Positions 58,548-64,000 of a stretch of 64,000 bases of DNA are shown here, piece after piece. The DNA is from Corylus avellana (Eukaryota; Streptophyta; Magnoliopsida; Fagales; Betulaceae), in NCBI RefSeq assembly GCF_901000735.1, contig NC_081542.1, positions 30,886,111 to 30,950,110 on the forward strand, written 5' to 3'. Each line of letters begins with the position of its first letter. Position 1 is the first letter of the stretch. The notes below the pieces were generated by a model. That model searched no databases, had not been told where the DNA came from, and saw nothing but the letters and a program-made list of their open reading frames with translations. The position numbers and the translations under genes are program-made.

Positions 58548-58958
58548 TCAATCTTCACCATTAAAATTAGGCACTTCACATGAAAGGTCTTCACCACCCT
58601 CTTCATAATCGGCGATGTCATCCATGGGCTCTTCCTCTTCCAATTGATCATCTTCGGGGTAGAGGCTGGCAAACATGGAAAAAAACCCATCTTCTTCATA
58701 TCCTTCCGCGTCCAATTGGTCATCTTTTTTGAGGTAGAGGCCGTCAAACATGGGATAAAACCCATCTTCTTCGTGCTCCTCCGGGGTTTTTTCCTCTTCC
58801 CATGAATCATCTTCTTTGGGCTCCTCATCATAGGTTGGTGGGGAATCCCAAGCCACGAATACTTGCAAAGGATCTTCAATATGTTCATGTCGGAACTCGT
58901 CATCAATGAATTCGGATTCATGAAACTCTCGATCCACAGATTCTTTTTCCTCCTCCAT
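58548..58958 (-). CDS. Acidic ORF of the gag-only element, 136 aa
   Basis: MEEEKESVDREFHESEF..., strongly acidic, with imperfect internal repeats EEHEEDGFYPMFDGLY / EGYEEDGFFSMFASLY. Downstream of gag on the same strand. Uninterrupted, unlike the gag. Function unknown; no family recognised. Confidence 0.5.
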   Translation of the reverse strand: MEEEKESVDREFHESEFIDDEFRHEHIEDPLQVFVAWDSPPTYDEEPKEDDSWEEEKTPEEHEEDGFYPMFDGLYLKKDDQLDAEGYEEDGFFSMFASLYPEDDQLEEEEPMDDIADYEEGGEDLSCEVPNFNGED

Positions 58959-59109
58959 AGAATATGGATTCGGTTTATGGATTTGTGGTTGGCAAGTAGG
59001 GGTCCAATTGGCCAGTCATGGACTCTTCGCCTCGCTCCATGTTTCCCTAAATACTTTTTTTTTGTAGGAATTTTTTATTTTCTTTGTCACAACCACAAAC
59101 CATTGTCTC

Positions 59110-59750
59110 CAATTTTCTGACTTCTAGCTCATGGTATAACTATGGGGCAAGAAAGCGACTCGCATATATTTCAATAGTTTCTCCCAACTATTGATCTTCA
59201 ATTTGCCTTGCCGCATCCAAGTTTTCTTTAGTTTTTGCCACCACGCATCAACTCTTCCCCATAATGTGCGTACCACCAAAGAGACTCATCGTTCATCGGG
59301 CACCCCGTTGAATTCAAGAACCTCTTCAACAGCCAACACCCAATCCAGAAATTCCTCGGGTTCTAGATCCCCGTCGAATTCCAGAATATTGAGTTCGAAT
59401 CTACTCACCCGCCGATTGGCATGAGCTTGCGCAAGGTGCTGACGTCCATGCATTCAGCGCTCCGCAAACAGGTTTCTAGATCCGTTCCCATGTTGACCAC
59501 ACAAGTTGGATAATTGGGTAGTTAGGTCTTCAATTTGATCCCTCATAGCCCTGAATTGATCCTCCGTGTGTTGCCAATGTTCAGCAATAGATTTGTCTTC
59601 CGCCTCTGCGAATCGCGGTCTTGGTTGGTGATGACAAACGTTCGGCCCATCACTCATGTGCCGCAAGTGAATTGCCGGTTGCTTCTTACATGCTGTCTCT
59701 GTGCGGAAGTGCACCTCGTTCATGTTTGCAAAGCGGTTGCTCCTCCCCAT
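59110..59750 (-). pseudogene. gag of the gag-only element, interrupted
   Basis: MGRSNRFANMNEVHF at 59750, coiled segment DQFRAMRDQIEDLTTQLSNL, then the Retrotrans_gag-like block ILEFDGDLEPEEFLDWVLAV, VDAWWQKLKKTW, WEKLLKYMRVAFLP. In-frame stops near 59450, 59290 and 59130. Confidence 0.7.
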
Positions 59751-59781
59751 TCATGGAAAGTAATTTATCTCTGATACCAAC

Positions 59782-60175
59782 TGATGCAGCGTGACTTAAT
59801 GGGCTGCAGCGAAGAACACCAATATGTAGCGGATAAATACTTCTAGATCTTGATTCTATCAATGATCTAAGAAATCTTCTTGACAAAATTAGATACTTTC
59901 TAGGTTTTGAAGGAAAATAGAGGAATAAACTCAACTTTGAGTAATTCTCATTAACAAAAATCAATAATCAACATAAACTGATAAACTAGAGGCTATAAGC
60001 ATGTATTTATAGCCCCAAGACTCCTAAACCTAATAAAACATGACATAAATACCCCAAAACCCTAAACATAATAAAATAACGAAATAAAGACTCTCAAAAC
60101 CCTGACCCTAATAAAATAACAACATAAAGTCGGTTTAGAAAATAAAACAAACTGACGGCTACGCAATCTGCATCA
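59782..60175 (-). repeat. 5' LTR of the gag-only element
   Basis: TGATGCAGCGTGAC...ATCTGCATCA, 394 bp. Confidence 0.88.
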
Positions 60176-60180
60176 ATTAA

Positions 60181-60867
60181 TCACATCAAAAGCAACAAAA
60201 AAAATCTCATTCCTTAATGAATTGGAATTCAAAAACAGTTTGGATTTGTGTCTGGCAACTAGGGTTTAGTCTAATTAAAGATCTTCTCTTCAATTCTGAA
60301 TTATGGCACTACTAGAAAAATGGCATATACTGGCGCTTATTTTGCTGACACGCAAAATAAGCACTCGCTCATATTAAACGCTGGTATTACGTGCCTTTAA
60401 AATTTAGGTGTTAGACTTATAAAATATATGCGGTGCATTAACTAATTAGGACAAGGATCCCCTCCGAACTGGACAGTTAGTATTATTTGAAGAAAAAATC
60501 ATCTAAAAAAAATGTAAAATGACAATTTTACCTATAAGTATAACCAATTGGATCCCTTCCAATTCATTTGACCCGGAAATGATGAAAATATACCGGCGCT
60601 TGCACAAATGCGCCTATAAATTTATGGGCGCATCAGTCAAAGCGCCCATAAGCAAGGATGAAACACACTTTTTTGTGGTCGTGCCAGTAAATTTACCAAC
60701 CTATTTTTCTGGGCATTTTTAAGTGCCGGTAATGACTTTAAAACGGCGTCATTTTGCCCTCGCATTCCTTAACAACTTCTTCTGCTTTGTACACGTGTCA
60801 GTCGGGTGGAAAATTTTAATGCAAGCCATTTTTTCAGCCATCCGATCTCCATAATTTATGTAGGTAT
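60181..60867. other. 3' flank of copy C with a CACTA-like remnant
   Basis: CACTACTAGAAAAATGGC at 60308 looks like a CACTA terminus. Words TGGCGCTTAT, CCGGCGCTTG and GGGCGCATCAG follow in both orientations to about 60720 (CTATTTTTCTGGGC, a decayed right end). No TSD found. 60780-60867 is colinear with the 3' flank of copies A and B. Confidence 0.4.
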
Positions 60868-63800
60868 TTAAGTAGGTGAAAATGCTTGAGCGTTACAATG
60901 GGAATGACAAAAATCTATCCAATTAATAGTACCAAAGTGAATGTCATGGCTGGGCAAGTATACAATCTCAGACTGCTTAGAGAAGACAAGCGGCATACCC
61001 TCTGCTACATTCTTTGCAATGGCTCCATCCATCTTCTTTTCCTCTGTGTGTTGTTTTAGTTCATCACTGCTTATTGGAACACCAATCTCTGGATCTGAAT
61101 AATGTTCTGCATTTTCATGGTGGAGGGGAAGGTGCTCCTCACTGCTACTTGTTGCCTACAGTACAGGAAGTGTAGATTATTAATACAATATTAGTTCCCT
61201 CAAAGATTTTATAGAAAATAAAGTTAAATAAGAACAAAAAAACCAGCAACTAAAACCTTAATATCCTTGGCCTTTTTTGGATCTTTTTTCTTCTTTTTAT
61301 CCTTTGATTTTCCCTTTGTTTTTATAGCAGTATCAAGAGCAACATCTGCAAAGAGAACTTCTAAAGCAGCATCAGACTTCTCAATGGCATCTTTGTCAAC
61401 TAGATTTTCTAGACGTGCCTGCAACGTTAACAGAGAGATTTACTACAAAAACATCAAGCCGTAGGCCAACAAGATGGCAAGAACATTCAAGATAACAACA
61501 CAAATAATCCAGCCTAACCTGCGTGAATGACTTGAGCAGTTGCACCATTATAGGCCGGTAGTCATAAGCAGATGCAACGCCAAGTTTCAGCTCTGTCTGT
61601 CTCATGATTGCTCTTGTCACCAGGATCAAACCATCAACTATCTGAAACTGCAAAACTGAACATGGTGAGACCAAGAAACAAGCTTGATTTCAACACTCAA
61701 GAAATTATACAACAATTAGGAACTCTGCTTCTTTTTGTTTTTTTTTTTGTTTTTTTGTTTTTTTGGTTTTTTTTTTGTTTTTTTTGTTTTTTCATGGTAG
61801 AGGATTCCCTGCTCCAAATTTTATGAAATTGGGACATTTGGATCACCATGGTCTAGGCAGTATTCAAAAGCAAAATATTTTTTCAGATGATAAAAGATCA
61901 AGCTTATAATTACAAGTTTTAACCCTATATCCAAAGTTTATTTGAAAATCAACCAGCATGAGTTAAACCAAGTACTCTTTACTGCAACAATTTCTCCAAG
62001 TCTCAAAGCACATTTGAGTCCTTTGAAAATGATATCTTAAATATTTGTAATCAAAAGGTCCAAACCTTAGTCAACTGATTGAATACATAGAGAATTTGAA
62101 GTAACACATGCATGTTTATCTATATTTGATTTCTGATATGAGAGGGGTGAGATAAGGATTTATTCAAGTTTACCATCTATAAATTGGACACTCACCTCTT
62201 TAAGCAACCCCAATTGCTGCTTGAAGATTGTTTCTTTTATGAAAATTATGTCTGCTTGGCCTTCTTTCAGGATTCCCGAAATGCTTTTCAACTTCAACTT
62301 AGTGATTGTAAACTCGATGGTATCTTCCACGGCATCAACATGCCTCTGCAGCTTCGACAAGAGGGATGCATGACTTTGTGGATCAGGCTCTGAACTTTGC
62401 TCCCTTTTCTTTTGTTCTTCATCACATATGCTCTCCAACTCCCTAAGCACTTTCCAGCATAGCATACGCCCGTGTTTTTTCCAACACATTTTTTGCAAAT
62501 GCTTAAATTCCATTTCAAGAATCTTGAAAAGCTCCATTACTTGATTTCTTCTGGTTTCTCTCAGGCTTGCCCATGCCTGCAACCGCTCCCCAATGGCAGG
62601 ACCCGTCAATAACCAATTAGGAAAAGCAACATCATCAGTCAGCTCAGCATTTTGACGAACATCTACAGCAGAAGTTACTGCAGTTCCATCATCAGCAATT
62701 GCATCTTGATATGTACTGGGAATTAGCTCTCCCCGCAACAGTCTCTCATCCAAAAGGAGACAAGAGAAGTTACTGCTGAAAACGATCCTCTCTTTAACGC
62801 AAAATGCCTGTTCAGAATCTAGAACACTCTCCTCTGCAATATAATACAAGCCACAAGAAGAAGCCAGCGTTTCTAAGAATTCAAGGACATTGCAAAGCCG
62901 GGGAGCATCCAAAAAACATATACAGAGGAGTGTTTTGTCCAGTCCATGATTCTCAATTTGGGATTCTGGAATGTGTGTTTTCAGCACTTGCAATGTATAT
63001 CTCATCAACTTCTGGAGGTGGCCCACTGCAAAGCATTTGTTTCTCAGACACAATCGCAACATTCCACGAATTCTCTCAAGGATCCGCCTGCGCTCAATAT
63101 CCTCACACAATGGCCACTTGTGATTTTCATCAATTTCGATCAGAAAAACTTCAGGGTCACCTTCTTTATCAATTGGGTGACCAAATCTTGACTCGTTTTC
63201 TATTATATCCACCGAGGCAAGAACATCCACGGGCTTCCAAACACCATTTTCAACCATCTTAATCCACTCATCACCAATTTCTTTTGGTATATTAGCCTGC
63301 AATGTCTCTGACAGATTCTCCATATGCTTACCCTTAAGATGCTCCATGTTCAGTTCACTGTCTCCAAACCTCTCCCCGCAACAACAACACACCCAGAAAA
63401 TCCATTTGTTCTCCTCCTTAGCAAAGTCTATTGCTTCCTTCAAAACTGCCTTTGCCAACGTATTCTTACTAAAATGTGCTGTAAGCTCTTCGATACTCAC
63501 TTTCAACAATCTCCACTTCTTTTCAACACTCATAGATTTCTTCCAATAAGTCAGCACTCTCTCCAGATTCCAATACTTTCCTCTGTCTTCATCTGTGTCA
63601 GCCTGCGAAGGCAACCCAAATGTCGAAAGATTTCTCTGCTGCAAGAGCCTCGTCGCCACAATATCAGCCCCCACCTTCCTCACTCTCTCCATTACGTCCT
63701 TAATTTCCATGTTTAAATACTCATATCCAAGATTCTTGCATTTCGCTATCAACTTCCTGAGTTCTTGTTTCACATTCTCTACTCGCAATTCTTGGCTCGA

Positions 63801-64000
63801 ACCATGGAACTCTTCTTCTTGGAAGAAGCTATCTTTAAGAGGGTCTACTGGGTCTTCTATAATCAAAGCGCGCTCGCATTCTTTTATTACTTCTTCGTAG
63901 CCATTCTTGCCGTCGAGTGATGCTAACACGAAGAGAACTTGGGCGTAGAAAAGTGGTAAGGAGATTGAGTTCGGGGAGAAAGCTAAAGCTTCCCTGGCCG
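60868..64000 (-). CDS. Copy C: DUF627/DUF629 (ubiquitin carboxyl-terminal hydrolase-related) protein, best preserved, 5' end outside the window
   Basis: Exon 1 is 64000-62196 (open to the window edge, so the ATG is outside), exon 2 is 61647-61519 (43 codons, FQIVDGLILVTRAIMRQ), exon 3 is 61418-61257 (54 codons, KSKDKKKKKDPKKAKDIK, lysine-rich), exon 4 is 61155-60868 (95 codons plus TAA, ATSSSEEHLPLHHENAE...). All three introns are phase 0 with GT-AG ends (AAAGAG|GTGAGT, CACGCAG|GTTAGG, ATTAAG|GTTTTA). Exon 1 has the C2H2-like finger (CCCCGERFGD...HMENLS) and DUF629. It contains 13 residues (QADTDEDRGKYWN, 63567-63605) absent from A and B. Ends after a conserved DIHFGTINWIDF tail, without the UCH/USP catalytic domain of the long family members. 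Role unknown. Confidence 0.82.

Larger units (their letters stand above)
57802..60175 (-). mobile_element. Complete gag-only (TR-GAG-like) LTR retrotransposon, 2374 bp, TSD ATTAA
   Basis: LTRs 57802-58196 and 59782-60175; TSD ATTAA at 57797-57801 and 60176-60180. Minus strand: 5' LTR, primer site GTTGGTATCAGAG (initiator Met tRNA type) at 59769-59781, gag, an acidic ORF, polypurine tract (minus CAAGGGGAGAA, 58197-58207), 3' LTR. No protease, RT or integrase, so it must be moved by a partner element. A related but disrupted LTR lies at 19223-20911. Confidence 0.9.

Overview
The window is nuclear DNA of a flowering plant, probably a eudicot; the species cannot be read from the sequence. The reasons are: spliced genes of the plant-specific DUF627/DUF629 family (annotated in plants as ubiquitin carboxyl-terminal hydrolase-related), plant-type TEs throughout (Tat-lineage Ty3/gypsy with two RNase H domains and an antisense gene, Ty1/copia, CACTA, hAT, Mutator and Tourist-like elements), and AT-rich intergenic DNA. 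A 100-N assembly gap lies at 16322-16421.

The host genes are a minus-strand tandem array of one family: copy A (6952-9778), copy B (30947-33818) and copy C (60868 to beyond 64000). There is also an exon 2-3 pseudogene fragment D (52633-53870) and an orphan upstream fragment E (18974-19152). All carry or derive from the N-terminal DUF627/DUF629 part, and none has the ubiquitin-hydrolase catalytic domain. A four-exon phase-0 model fits copy C. A and B share a 77-bp deletion in exon 3 that shifts the frame and ends the protein early.

A and B sit in a segmental duplication: about 409-16321 matches about 22429-41155. Because the two copies and fragment D supply empty sites, several TE insertions can be delimited to the base with their target-site duplications (TSDs). 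These are a Mutator-type MITE (464-848) and a Tourist-type MITE (10448-10971) only in unit A, a CACTA element (23198-25278) and a solo LTR (35131-36458) only in unit B, and a hAT element in both (5345-6127, 29333-30126) whose empty site is in fragment D. A Tat-lineage gypsy element was in place before the duplication. It is complete in unit B (37227-48898, TSD AAATG) and cut by the gap in unit A (12370-16321). It carries gag-pol on the minus strand and a spliced coiled-coil gene on the plus strand, both decayed.

Between and beyond the units: gag-only LTR elements and solo LTRs nested in each other (409-3225, 16422-18325, 19160-27107), an 11-bp GC-rich minisatellite (18335-18808), two copia remnants (50700-51470, 53871-56385), a CACTA element inside a copia LTR (53943-55857), and a complete gag-only LTR element with TSD ATTAA (57802-60175). 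I found no rRNA, tRNA or CRISPR array. The only genes likely to make host protein are A, B and C; the rest is TE sequence in various states of decay.
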